Shown here one piece after another: positions 43,866-55,129 of a stretch of DNA of 64,000 nucleotides. Origin of the DNA: Moniliella sp. 'wahieum' (lineage: Eukaryota; Basidiomycota; Moniliellomycetes; Moniliellales; Moniliellaceae); the NCBI GenBank assembly GCA_003971905.1, contig RSEE01000102.1, positions 158,575 through 222,574 of the forward strand. The letters are read 5' to 3'. How positions within the stretch are numbered: position 1 is the stretch's first letter; the number at the start of each line of letters is the position of its first letter. The notes under the pieces are model-generated. The model made no database searches. It was not told the DNA's origin and saw nothing but the letters and a program-made list of their open reading frames with translations. Made by a program: the position numbers and the translations under genes.

Positions 43866-46800
43866 ATGGCTGCGCTTGCGCCTCCGCCACCGCCGCCCGT
43901 CCATCCTTCGCCCCCCGGCGACTTGCGCCCCTACGACGACCCCGACGACGACCTCGACGGCCTCGACGGCCTCGACCACCCTTCTTCCCGACCGCCCGTG
44001 CCTTCGCCACGATCACATCCCGTGCCGTCCGCTTCCACAGAGAGCGCAAGTGTGGGCGGTCACATCATCACATCCGAACGGCCACGACGACAATGGTAAA
44101 GAGGGCGATGACCCTGACGGGCCGCTCCAGCCGACGACGTTATCCGGTGCGTTGCCTCGTACTTCTGCGCGCGTCCCAGCCAGCTGACCCCCCTCTCTTC
44201 GTGCGCTTATTTGACCAGATGCATCTGCGGATCAGCGACGACGATGGCTTCACTATCGTGCGATCGATGTCTTGTGTGGCAACACTGCGCCTGCATGGGT
44301 ATGACATCGCCCTCGATGTGCCGGACGACTACTTGTGCGAGCGCTGCGATCCTAATCCGGACCGACGTGTCGATGCTGCGTATGCGCGCGCCATACAGAC
44401 CCGCAAACGCGATCACGAGCGCCGCCGTAGTCAACTGTACCAGGCTGCCATCTCCCAGCAGTCTGCTCGCCAACGCCAACGCCAACGCCAACGCGGATCC
44501 CAATCCCATATCCAGTCCCAGTCCCAGCCCCAGTCCCAGTTCCCGTCCCGCCCCCAGGCACCAAAAGATGGGCCTGGGCAAAGGGCGCCACAGGACCGCC
44601 ATCACATCCATCTCTCCCGTCGATGCTTCGCCTCTCGCCATGAGCCCTTCTACCTCTGCTACAGGTCTGGCTCCCGACAAATCTGCTATGCATACGCCAC
44701 CCGCTTTCGGTCCTGAGACTCCGGGGTCACGCGCCGCCAATGCGTCCACCTTGCAGCGCCGCGCCCCTCGCCGAAAGGACGATGAGCGGGGCTCCTCTGA
44801 GACCCCTGCTGTGACTGAGGCTTGGCGTGTTGAATTCACGCCCCTAGCTCGCAACATCCTCGCCGACCCTACGCTCAAGCCACAGTTGGAATCGGCCATG
44901 CTTCCCTTTCAGCGCTGGGCTATTAGCCCTGGCGCGCCTGGGACCGAACCCCGCTGAGAGCAGTTCCCCACGCGGGGGGCAAATGGATCGCTCCTGTTTT
45001 TAAGCCCGGCCTCACGCTCCAGTTGTCCAACGCGCGCCTGCATCCGCGGCGGAGGGTCCAGGACCAGGTTCAGCGATCACGCACACCTCTTGTCCCTATC
45101 CCCTCGCTTATGGAGGGACTGTGTGCTGTGGGGAACGAGTGCATACCTGTGGCCATCAGCTCGCCCTCACCACTGGCCAAGTTGGGGATGCGGATCTATG
45201 TGAAACAGATCTCTGATACTGCGTCGGCGGCGGTCTTCAAGGATGTGCTCTTCCCCAAGTGGGCCCCAACAGCCCACAGCCCCCCTGGTCTGCTTCCCGC
45301 ACCTTCAGCCGTCCGTGATGCATGGCTTATTTGCCAACCAGCATATCCCAAGCGGTTGCTTCATTATTGAGATAAAGGGGTTTTGAAACGTGCCAGTGCC
45401 TACCGCGCCGATCCTAAGAACATGTACCCCAAAATCGGATGCACCAAGTCTCACGTTCACCTGTTCCCTCCCCCACTCGATTTAGCGATGGATATGCGCA
45501 GCTATGGGAATCCTGCCCGCTTTGCCCGTTTCTCCTGCCACCCCAACGCAGTTTTGCGCCCGATACTCTACCGCCGTATGCCTTCCTCGCTCTCGAACAG
45601 CCCTGAGTCAGATTGGATTGCACCCCCATCGGCCTCCGACCCATTCGCCCCATCTACCACAATGGGTTTGTCACCTGCCTCCCTGCCATACTCACCCCCA
45701 GTATCGGACGCGGAAGTCGAACCTGAACTGGTATTTGGGATATTTGCTCTGACCGATATCAGCAAACCCACGAGATCACTTGGGTGGGAGGGACGATGCC
45801 CACGTTGCACACTTCTTCCCAAGCTGATTGAAAATCCTCTTTTTTCCCGACTCGGCCTTGAACCTCTCGCCGCTCACTCTGCCCAATTGTTGGGGGCCCC
45901 TTTGAGTACTGCCGAGCGTGTTGCTGCTCGTACAGCGCTTCTCGCCCGAGGGACTTCCCTTATGCAGGTACCTCGCTCAGTCGGCGGATGAATGCAGCGA
46001 GCCGCGATTTGCTCAGTTCGACGCTCTGTGCTTGCATTGGGAATGCTGTGGGGGCCACAACAGGCGGTTGGGCTACAGCAGCCAACATGGCTCGGAGGCA
46101 AGATTGCGCTGGCTCAGATGTTACGTGTCGGGCAGGGGATGCCACTGCTTGAGCGGCTGCTGCATCTGCCCTGGCACAGCCAAGCTTGGATCCCTTGGCC
46201 GATGCGCCCGAAGTGAACCGGGAAACGATCGAAAACGCCGACCTAAACCGCCTGACTTTCGTCCTTTGCTCGGCCAGCACCGCGGCTGGTTTGCTAACAA
46301 GGGCGGAGTCCTCTCCCCATCCCCGCGTCGGACCCAAGTGATCCTGATACGTTGGACCCCGCTTCTGGATCGGCTTCGCGCGCCGCCTCTCGTTCTCGCT
46401 CCCGTATGCCGTCCCCCACGACGGAGCAGCGTACGATACTGACCCGCTCTCGGGTCTAAGCGATGTGGACTACGATGGGGTCGCAACGATCCTACCGCAA
46501 ATGAGACAATCCTGTCCTTGCCTAAGTTGGGGGATGCCCCACCGGTGGGTGGAAACGATGGTCATTGGGCCGTCAACGGTGACTGTGTTACCTCTCAAGA
46601 AGCGGGTGCAAGGAACGCGGATCAAAGCCTCCTTGTCTTCCTCGGATTCGGACGCCGATGCAGCTGGAGCAGCAATGCACCAGCATATTGCTACCCGGGA
46701 AGCCTCCATTGCCGCGGCCTCTACCTTCTCCTCTCACACCCGAGGCAAACGCAAAGCCCGTCACACAGACATGAACTTACCCCGCATGTTTGACTTTGGC

Positions 46801-48917
46801 GAAGAGGAAGAGGAGGAAGCACAGAAGAGCCGGTCCAAACGGCGCCCGACCGGCCGTTCGCGCGCCTTCGCTGACACGGACGGGGAGGAGGAGGAGGAGG
46901 AGGAGGCGGAGGCGGAAAGCAGTTCAGGGGAGAGCGCTGCCTCCCCTCGTCGCAGTTCCGGGCAGAGAACACGCCCCGCCTACGTATCGGACGACGATCG
47001 GCGCAAACCCCGGGGCCACGACTCGGTGCCGACTGCGTCCCAGGCACGTAAGTCCTCGGCAGCGATACGGGTGCGGCGGATGCTTCAAAAGTTGGCTGGG
47101 AGTGACGAAGACTCCAATTCTTCCTCGGGCGGAGGAGAGGGGGATCGGTTCCCTCTCGGTACCTCGGAAGAGCACAAGGCTGAGCCCAGCCCCCCTCGTT
47201 CCTTGGTCCGGAGGAGGAAGAAGGAACTTACACAGGAGGAGATTGAGGAGCGGAGGGAAAGGGAACGCGCACGAGACCGTAAGCGCAAACGGGAGGCACG
47301 CGAACGGGCACGTGCGGCCAAGTTGCAAGCCCAGGAACAAGGTGGTCAGGAGGGCAAGAAACTAGGCAAATCACCAGCCTCTCCCTCTTCAGCCTCTGCC
47401 TCGGCGGGAAAGCAGGGGGGAAGAAGCCCTCGGAGCAGGGAGAGGCCGTGTCCCCTATGCGGACCAGTCACAAACGGTCTCGCGACTCGATCTCGCTTCA
47501 TGTACCTAAGAAGCGACGTGTCGTCGACTTTTCGGATGAGGACGAAGACGAGCCAAAGGGACCTGAGACCTCGCGTGTCGCAGTCGGTCCCGGCCCTGGC
47601 CCTGGCCCCGATCCCGGCCCTCCGCCCCTCCCACCCCACCCCGTTTCGGCCCCGTCTGTGAATCAGGACCGGCCCCTTGGGCGCCTGGAATGGACGCAGT
47701 GCCTCATGCACCTGCACCCGCACCACCCGTTGCCGGTCCTACTGCTACTCCTGGGCCTGGTTCTGTTCCCGCTCCCACTCCCCCACCCGCACCCGCTCCT
47801 GCTGCTGCCGCCGCTTCTGTTTCTACACCTGTCTCGGCATCTGCCTCGGCGTTTGATTCAGAGCCGCAACGGACCAAGCTCTCCTTAACCGCGTACCGGC
47901 AACGTATGGCGCAGAAGCGTCAAGCGACGACAGATGGCCCAGCGGAAGTGGACACACCTCACCGTACTGTGCCCGAGTCTGAACCCATGCCAGGGACCAA
48001 TGTCGATACGGCAGCTGCATCGACCGTGATGGCTTCGCTCGGGTCGGATCCTAGTTCCCCGGCTTCCAAGTCTCAAGTAGCACCGCCACTACCAGTCCCG
48101 AGCACGATCAGGAAGAAGGGGCGATTTCGGCTACGCCGCCCAAGAAGAAAACTCCGCTCAACTCGTTGCCTTCATTTCGGTGCGCCGTCCGCCGTCACCT
48201 TCCCTTCCGCCTGTGGCTCCGGCGCAGCAGGGGCACTCGCAGAGCGCGCGAGGGGGACTGCCGGTTCCTGCTTCCCCGCCGTGCCATCCCGTTCTTCGCC
48301 GCTCTCTTTCCGTGCTTTGCCACCGCGCCCACATGGCGCGTTCCCTCCAGCTAGGACGAGTCGGTCGCCATCATTGGGTTCTGCGGTGCTGTCAGAGCCC
48401 GGCCTAGTATCTCGCCCACACTTGGCTCTGCGCCGCCCCCTGAAGCACCCTTGGGTCCCCGGCCAATGCGCCAAGGCAATGGCGCCTTTGATGCGCCCAA
48501 GGGTCCACGCGCGTTGATGGGTGCGCCCTCCAACCCCCCGGGACCGCCGCCTCCCCCCCCACCGCGGATGCTCCCCCCTGGTCCTCGACGGGACGAAATG
48601 GGTTCCAAGGGGGAACGGCCAACAGGCTTGGCGGCTGCTGCCGAAACGCGTCGACTGCAGCGGGACCGCAACCCGCATTTCCCCCCCACCCGGCCGCCCA
48701 CGCAGGCCTGCCCCCGTATCTACCTGGCCCACCCCCCGGCCCGCCCTACTACCCTCCGCCCTGGGCTGCCAATGCACCGCGGCGCGATCCTCGCGACATG
48801 GGCGAACGGGACCCGGCAGGCTATCCGCCTCGTCCCGGTCGTCCTTGGGGCGCTCGCGCACGCGTGCGCGGCGGCCCTCCGCCGCCAGGACCACCGCGCC
48901 GGCCCAGTCGGTGGTAG
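43866..48917 (+). CDS. SET3: Set3-like PHD-finger and SET-domain protein
   Basis: Set3 is the scaffold of the Set3C histone-deacetylase complex and reads H3K4me2 with its PHD finger. Near 44210-44350 the combined frames show RCICG, CDRCLVWQHCACMGM and VPDDYLCERCDP, a PHD finger most like Set3/MLL5. A Gln-Arg and Ser-Gln repeat region follows (hexamers near 44470-44550). The SET domain lies near 44960-45870: LVPIPSLMEGLCAVGNECIP, RFARFSCHPNAVLRPI and LVFGIFALTDISKPTRSLGW; the usual NHSCxPN is RFSCHPN here, typical of catalytically inert Set3. Then come acidic and basic low-complexity stretches (FDFGEEEEEEAQKSRSKRR, a long Glu/Arg coiled-coil-like helix near 47210-47320) and KLSLTAYRQRMAQKRQ. 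Many frame breaks. End is TAG 48915-48917, or 48925 in the next frame. Start ATG 43866 is the first in frame. Confidence 0.8.
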
Positions 48918-48925
48918 CTGTATGA

Positions 48926-50582
48926 ACCCATTGGGCTCGTCTGTGTTGTGCCATTGGGCGTCCTGCCCTGTATCCTTATCTCATCCGCATCCCCACTTAC
49001 CCTCCCATCCTCTCATCCTCTCATCTTCCTATCCTCCCATCGTCCCATCGTCCATCGTCCCATCCTACCCCCGCTGTAAGAAGATGAGGAGAAGGTAAGA
49101 AGGGGGTAAGGGTCTGTGGCCAAGGGCCACCTCGGCTGCACCCCCTTGTACACCACTCTGTTTTTTTCCCCCTGGTTTCTGTGCCTCATCTTTTCCCTAT
49201 CCTCGAAGAAATGTGGACCCTGGCGCGGCGCCGCGCGTGTCATGTCGCGCCTGCCTCCTGTTGTGTACGAATTGTATTCCATCGCTCCTGACGAAGATGC
49301 CACAGGGCGTGCGGGGGGGACGGGGCGGGGGTGAAGTACTACTTTAATTACCAATGAGAGCGTCCGAGATTCAGTTGGACTGAAGAAGCGGCACTCAAGA
49401 GAGGACATGACATGATAGTGTAGTATCAGTGGGTGGACGGGCATCGTGCTTCGTCTCATGGGTCTCATGGATCTCATGGATCTCATGCACGCTAACTGCC
49501 ACTGCTCTCTCGCCTCGTGTATCGAGTATCATATATCAACTGAGAACATTAAAGGACTCTCTGAGCAGAAGTGTATTTTCCATGTGGATTAGTATGCAGG
49601 GACCAAGGTGAATCACACTCTGAGAGAGTCGGAAACCACAGGGAGGCCAGAGACAACCTCTTGGAAGGTGTTGCACACATGAGGCAGCCATGACTTTCTA
49701 GTTTGGAATGCCTGGAGAAAACGTCGTGTATCGCCTTCTGTGTGTCGTGTGGACCAGGCGCGGGTTGCCAAGCTTCCAGCGTGATCCCTCTGTCTTCTGA
49801 GACCATGGGGAAGACGCGGGGATCGTGCAACACCAAGCCTGCCAAGACGTTGGATCACCCTGGAACAAATGGCCAGCTGAAAGAGTCTTGGTTATAGTTG
49901 GAGGGGATGTAGTAGCTCATCGACATCTTGCGCACGTGCCCACACCAGCACATGCTCACTAAGTACTAACCCAGCACTGATGGATTTGATTCGGAAACGA
50001 AAAAGCCGCTGGGAAGAACCACAGGGGATCCTGTGAGGCCTGTCGGCTGGCCTGCTAGCATGCAAATCTCCTCCTCCTGGGGACGGTGCTAGCGGGAGAG
50101 AGCAAGTGTGGGCCAAGCATCTTTCTTCCCCTGGTCGCGGTCCAAGGGTTGGACATTGCAGATGCAGGTATTTGGCAGATCTCAGAGATATCAGATGAAC
50201 ACATCGATCATTGATCACGATCACACTCCTCACGCGTCTCAGGAGGAGCATCCCGGCACTGGCCATCTGGCCTGTGTGTTCTGCGGCTGCCCCTGGGCTG
50301 CACTGGGTGCACTGCGCTGGTCCCGTCTGCGCTCAGCATCCGGCCCGAGGAGGGGCCAGGCACAGGAGCAGTGCGCCGCCTGCGCTGCCATCACGTGCAT
50401 CACACCTGCCGAGCCGCCGGGCGTCAGTGTCATTCGCGGAGCGGTGCACGGGCCGCCTGTCTGACGTGCTGCCTGCGCCAGACCAGACCGCCCCACGCCG
50501 GAGCCGCTGGGTTATCTTATTGTGGCCTCGCTGGCCTCGCTCGTTCGCTGTGTTCCCACCCACCGTCTTGCTCTCAGATCTC
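48926..50582. other. Gene-poor intergenic region
   Basis: No supported gene. A CATCCTCTCATCCTCTCATC-like series occurs near 49008-49070 and ATGGGTCTCATGGATCTCAT near 49457-49488. A minus-strand frame (49549-49845) contains a protein-like stretch (MVSEDRGITLEAWQPAPGPH) that I cannot assign; it may be a transposon scrap. The right part is the promoter of the malic enzyme gene. Confidence 0.45.
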
Positions 50583-52806
50583 ATGCTGCTTCCGCGCCTC
50601 GGACGCCCCGCCGCAGCGGCGACAGCGACAGCGACTGCCTCCCCCCTCCTCCACGCGGCGCCGCGGGCCTCGCACCACCGCGGCCGATGCGACGGCCCAT
50701 CGCCGTCGCTATGCACCGAGGCCAAGTCCACGGCAAGGAGGCTTCTCCTGCCCGGAAGCAGCAGCAGCAGCCATAGGCCCTCGCGCCGTGCCCGTCCGGC
50801 GCCCAATGCGTACGTGTCCGGTCCAGCCTCGGCCGAGCGCACGGTCCACCCCAGCAACCCCCCTGGCTCGCCGCCGCTGCCGGTGCTCTATGTCCACAAG
50901 CGCGGTGGGGAGGTGCTGGAAGACCCCATCAGCAACTATGGTGCCGCCCACAGTCTGGCGAGCGCGAGCTTCTGGGTCTCAGTCCTTTTCTTCCCAACAG
51001 CGTCCACACGCTGGCGACCCAGGTCGACCGGGCCTACAACCAATTTAAGCTGCGCCAGCGCATCGCCAAGTACGGCAACGAGGACGACGGCGACATTATG
51101 CAGTACACCTACTCCGTTCTCTCAAGGACCAGAACGCGATCCTGTTCTATGCGCTCCTGTGCCGCAACCTGAAGGAAACGCTGCGCATCATCTACACTCC
51201 GGTGGTGGGTGCTGCGATCACTAACTACTCGCGCATCTTCCGCGCCCCGACGGCACTTATCTCTCCTACCCCGCTTACAAGACAGCCATTGACGAAGCAG
51301 GGGGCGACCGTGAGGCGGGACGCAAGTACCTGGAAGATGCAATCACTCATACGGTCACCTTGGACCGGATGATGTGGACTTGCTGACCTGCACGGATAGT
51401 GAAGGAATCCTCGGTATTGGCGACCAGGGTATGTAAACCCCCCTTTCCCTTCGGTGCTATTAGGGCATGTCGCGAGCCATTCTCCTAACTGTTTGTAAAA
51501 TCAGGTGTTGGCGGCATCAACATTGCCATTGGCAAAAACACCATCTACGCTGTTGGTGGTGGCTTTGACCCCCAGCGCACACTCAGCATCGGACTCGATG
51601 TGGGTACCAACAATGCTAGCATGCTGGCTGACCCCTTGTACTTGGGCTGGCGCAATCCTCGTTTGCGTGGGGCCGAGTATGATGCGTTCATGGACGATTA
51701 CACTAGTGTTGCTAGCAAGTGCTTCCCCCACGCTTTGCTTCACTATGAAGACTTTGGCACTCAGAACGCCCACCGTCTGCTGCTCAAGTACCGCCCCAAA
51801 TACAATGTCTTCTGGGACGATGAGCAGGTTCGTTGGCAATCTTATTGACCCTCCTATCACCTGGTTCGCGACTAACTTTTTTTTCGTGCAGGGAACGGCT
51901 GCCGTGACACTTGCTGCAGTTCTGTCGGCAGTGAAGGTGACCAAGTCTACGTTGAAGGACCAGCGATACATTATTTTTGGCGCTGGTACCGCGGGTCTCG
52001 GCATCGCAGCTCAAATCCGGGATGCAATTTCCATCCGTCAAGGTCTGAGCAAGGAAGAGGCCGCCAAGCGTCTTTGGCTGATTGACCGGGATGGTCTGTT
52101 GGTCAAGGGCGAGGTTGAGCTGCGCGAGGCGCAAGTGCCCTTTGCCCGAGAGAAGGAAGAGGTGGCCAACTGGCCCCCGCCCAAGGAGGGACACGGTTTC
52201 CCCCTGCTTGAAGTAGTCAAACAGGTCAAGCCTACGGTGCTGATTGGTGTTTCGGGTCAGGGGGGTGCGTTCACCGAAGCGGTGGTGAGGGAAATGTCGG
52301 CCCACTGTGAGCGCCCCGCCATCTTGCCCCTCTCCAACCCGTCTCGTCTCTCCGAGGCCCGGCCGGACGAGATCAATGAATGGTCGCACGGCAAGCTTTG
52401 ATCGCGACCGGCTCGCCTTTCCCTCCCGTTCCGATCCCCAACTCGACCAAGATGTACACAGTGGCCGAATCCAACAATGCACTTGGCTTCCCTGGCTTGG
52501 TGGCGGTGTGATCCTAGCCAAGGCGAAGCACTTGACGGACAGCATGATTGTCGCGGGGTGGATGCGATTGCATCGCTCAGCCCGGCGCTCAACGACCCGG
52601 ACGCGTCCCTCTTGCCCGACCTGACGGACATGCGCAACGTTAGCATGAAGGTGTCTGCTGCCGTGGCGCTGGCAGCCAAGAAGGAGGGCATTGCGCGCGC
52701 CGAGAACTTGCCCGACACACTGGAGGAAATGGAGAAGCTTGCGCGGCACCGTGCCTGGGTGCCGCTGTACCGGGAGCTGCGCCCGGCGCTGCCGGAGCAG
52801 TGGTGA
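50583..52806 (+). CDS. MAE1: Malic enzyme (probably mitochondrial)
   Basis: Oxidatively decarboxylates malate to pyruvate, making NADH or NADPH. The ATG at 50583 opens a Ser/Ala/Arg-rich leader without acidic residues (MLLPRLGRPAAAATATATAS), which looks like a mitochondrial presequence. Then NLKETLRIIYTPVVGAAITN (Tyr of the active site), LTCTDSEGILGIGDQGVGGI split by the intron 51429-51504 (GTATGT, CTAAC, TCAG), LDVGTNNASMLADPLYLGWR, HYEDFGTQNAHRLLLKYRPK, the intron 51828-51891 (GTTCGT, CTAAC, GCAG), GTAAVTLAAVLSAVKVTKS, the Rossmann motif IIFGAGTAGLGIAAQI, PTVLIGVSGQGGAFTEAVVR, ILPLSNPS and TKMYTVAESNNALGFPGLVA. Stop TGA 52804-52806. Breaks near 50980, 51120, 51250, 51370, 52400 and 52510. 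Coenzyme preference cannot be told. Confidence 0.93.
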
Positions 52807-53302
52807 ACTTTGCTAGCATTGCAACTCTTATCCTTGCTGTGCAGTCGCTGTGCTGGCTGTGGCTCGTATGATTTTCTTTTGTCATTGCTGCTTTCATTGT
52901 CTCTGCCCCCTCTCTATGGTGTTTGCGATATACTCGTTGTGGTGTTTTTTTTGCGCCGCCACTAGTTACTGTTAATGCTTCAGGTCTGCTGTGGCTGTAT
53001 CCATCGTGTGGCATCACAACGCAATGCGGCTCGGCCAGAGACGGCGTGGTCTGCGCTAGAGACACGGTGGGGCATAATGTAGGCGTCTACCAGACGCAGC
53101 TTCTCACCTGGGGGCGATCCATGGAGGGGTTTGAATGGACGCGACGGGTGACGGGCAGGAACCCTAGTGCTGCTGGGCCAACCCTACTGCGGCGGCCGCT
53201 GATGTGGTGCAGCTCCGCTGCAGCGGCCTCGTCCGGTGGGAAGATGGGTTGGTTAATTCGGCGCTCTTTTGTGCAGCCTCCATCGCCGGTCCCTCCTCTG
53301 CG
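52807..53302. other. Intergenic region upstream of dCMP deaminase
   Basis: No supported gene. It is the 3' flank of the malic enzyme gene and the promoter of the deaminase. The frame upstream of ATG 53303 stays open to 53204, so a slightly longer deaminase N-terminus is possible. Confidence 0.5.
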
Positions 53303-54484
53303 ATGCTGATTGTGCCGGTGGGTGCAGCCTGTGCGGGCACATCGGCGCTCGCCGCGTATCTGCAGCAGCACGAGCGCTTCCAGCCCGTCGCCATCCGCAG
53401 CGCCGCCCCCACGACCCCGCCGCCCCTCCACCTCCACCTCCACCTCCCCCGCCCCCCCTCCTCGTCTTCGCTACGCCCCGCCGCCCTGCTGGACCACATC
53501 ACCGCCCACTGGGACCAGCGCTTTGTATGGACCACCGACTGGCCCACGCCGGCGCCGCAGGCAGACTCCCCGCCTCTCTCCGCTTTGACCAGCTCGACCC
53601 CCCCACCCAGGCCGCCTTCCGCAAACGGCCCTCCTTCCTCCTCGTCGCCGTCCAGGCCCCCACGGGTGTGCGGTGGAAGCGCCACGTCCAGCGCCTTCCC
53701 AGCCCACCCACATCCATGCAGGCATGGATCGAGGCGGATGACCAGCGCCTGTACGCCCACGCCCCCGACGTTCTTCCAACCTGGGGCGTCGTCCGCCCCG
53801 ATGGCGCTGGCGTGCATACCCAAACCACCATCTGGGCCGAGGACACGCGTGCGCAAGTGGCTGGCTCGGGGCTGCTGGCGCTGATGAGCAGTGCGGACGT
53901 TACGCTGCTTAACCCGTATGTGACATTGGAAGAATTTGAGAGGGTCTGTGTCGAGGCGCAACTCACCTCGCCCCACCGCTTCCGCCCGCCGTGGGACAGC
54001 TACTTTTTGTCGCTGTGCACCTTGGCTGCCGCCCGGTCCAACTGCATGAAACGACGGGTGGGATGTGTTTTTGGTGCGCGATAAGCGCGTCTTGTCCACC
54101 GGGTACAATGGCACTCCGCGCGGCGTGCGCAACTGTGCCGAGGGCGGATGTGGCCGGTGCAACCAGTCGGCCAGCATGGGCGCCGGCCTGACCGAGTGCC
54201 TCTGCCTCCACGCAGAAGAGAATGCGCTGTTAGAATGCGGACGGGAAAAGGGTGGGGCGGTGGGCACGGTACTGTATTGCAACACGTACGTTGACCTTTC
54301 TGCTCGAAAGTGGTGGTACTGACCGTACAACAATAGCTGCCCTTGCCTCCTGTGTGCCGTCAAGATCGTCCAGGTGGGTGTGAAGGAGGTGGTGTACGAA
54401 CAGGCCTACGGTATGGACGGACGCTCGGCTGCTCTCTTCAAAGAGGCTGGCATTGTGTTCCGGCAGTGCCAACTGGGGGTCTAG
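53303..54484 (+). CDS. DCD1: Deoxycytidylate (dCMP) deaminase
   Basis: Deaminates dCMP to dUMP for thymidylate synthesis. As in yeast Dcd1, an N-terminal nucleotide-kinase-like domain precedes the deaminase: MLIVPVGAACAGTSALAAYL, then Pro-rich low-complexity sequence and DVTLLNPYVTLEEFERVCVE. The zinc deaminase domain reads YFLSLCTLAAARSNCMKRRV, LVRDKRVLSTGYNGTPRGV, CLCLHAEENALLECGRE (catalytic HAE) and, after a 51-bp intron (54286-54336; GTACGT, CTGAC, AATAG), CPCLLCAVKIVQVGVKEVVY with the PCxxC zinc ligands, DGRSAALFKEAGIVFRQ and stop TAG 54482-54484. One T is missing from a T-run near 54070, which creates a spurious stop within the domain; other breaks lie in the N-terminal part (about 53550-53720). 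Confidence 0.92.
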
Positions 54485-55129
54485 CTCGGACTTTTTTTGG
54501 CTATACGGCAGAGAAATGGGGTAGGACAAACTCAATTTTTTGTTTATTGTTTCCTCCCCTCGAGCGTGAAAGAGTCGGGGAACGACAAATGTGCAACGAG
54601 GAGGTGGTCTTCCAGCTGAAGACCTTACCTGTTGAAACTGAGAAAGGGGAAGCCAAGCTTCCACCTCACTAACCCCTGCCATAATCGTCGCCCCATCTGC
54701 GTATAATTAACAGGACTGTCTGTCCCTTCTGGGATTAAGCCTTCGGGAATTAAGCTTTAAAAAGAGAGGCAGGTGAGGCTAGAAGGAGAAGGTAGTAAAG
54801 CCGGCTGGTCGCTTGCTTCTAATGCATTCTATAGAGGAACACGCGGATCGCATGTAGGTAAAAAGAAGGGTCGTGAGCAGTGTATTTTGACACACAAAGC
54901 TGTGATCCGTTAAGAGACCACACAAGAAACGAAAGCAGTTTTTGCGGCCGGAGCCATAGGAGGGGGGAAGGGAAAAACCAGGAGATCGTAAAAGAGACGA
55001 AGCTGCGGTTGATGCATCAGCGCCACGTGACTGGTTGACGGAGATAGAAAGAAAGAGAAAAGTATCGACCACAGAAGGGATACTGATGTTTTGTCCAAAA
55101 GAGGACCGTGACAAGACGCGTGTACGCGT
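54485..55129. other. Intergenic region between convergent genes
   Basis: No supported gene between the 3' ends of the deaminase (+) and the invertase (-). GC content is low. It probably consists of the two 3' UTRs. A TTAAGCCTTCGGGAATTAAGC segment of two related words lies near 54735-54755. Confidence 0.5.

Noticed and set aside
53164-54363. 399-residue minus-strand open frame
   Set aside because: It is the antisense shadow of the dCMP deaminase gene, whose zinc motifs are unmistakable on the plus strand.
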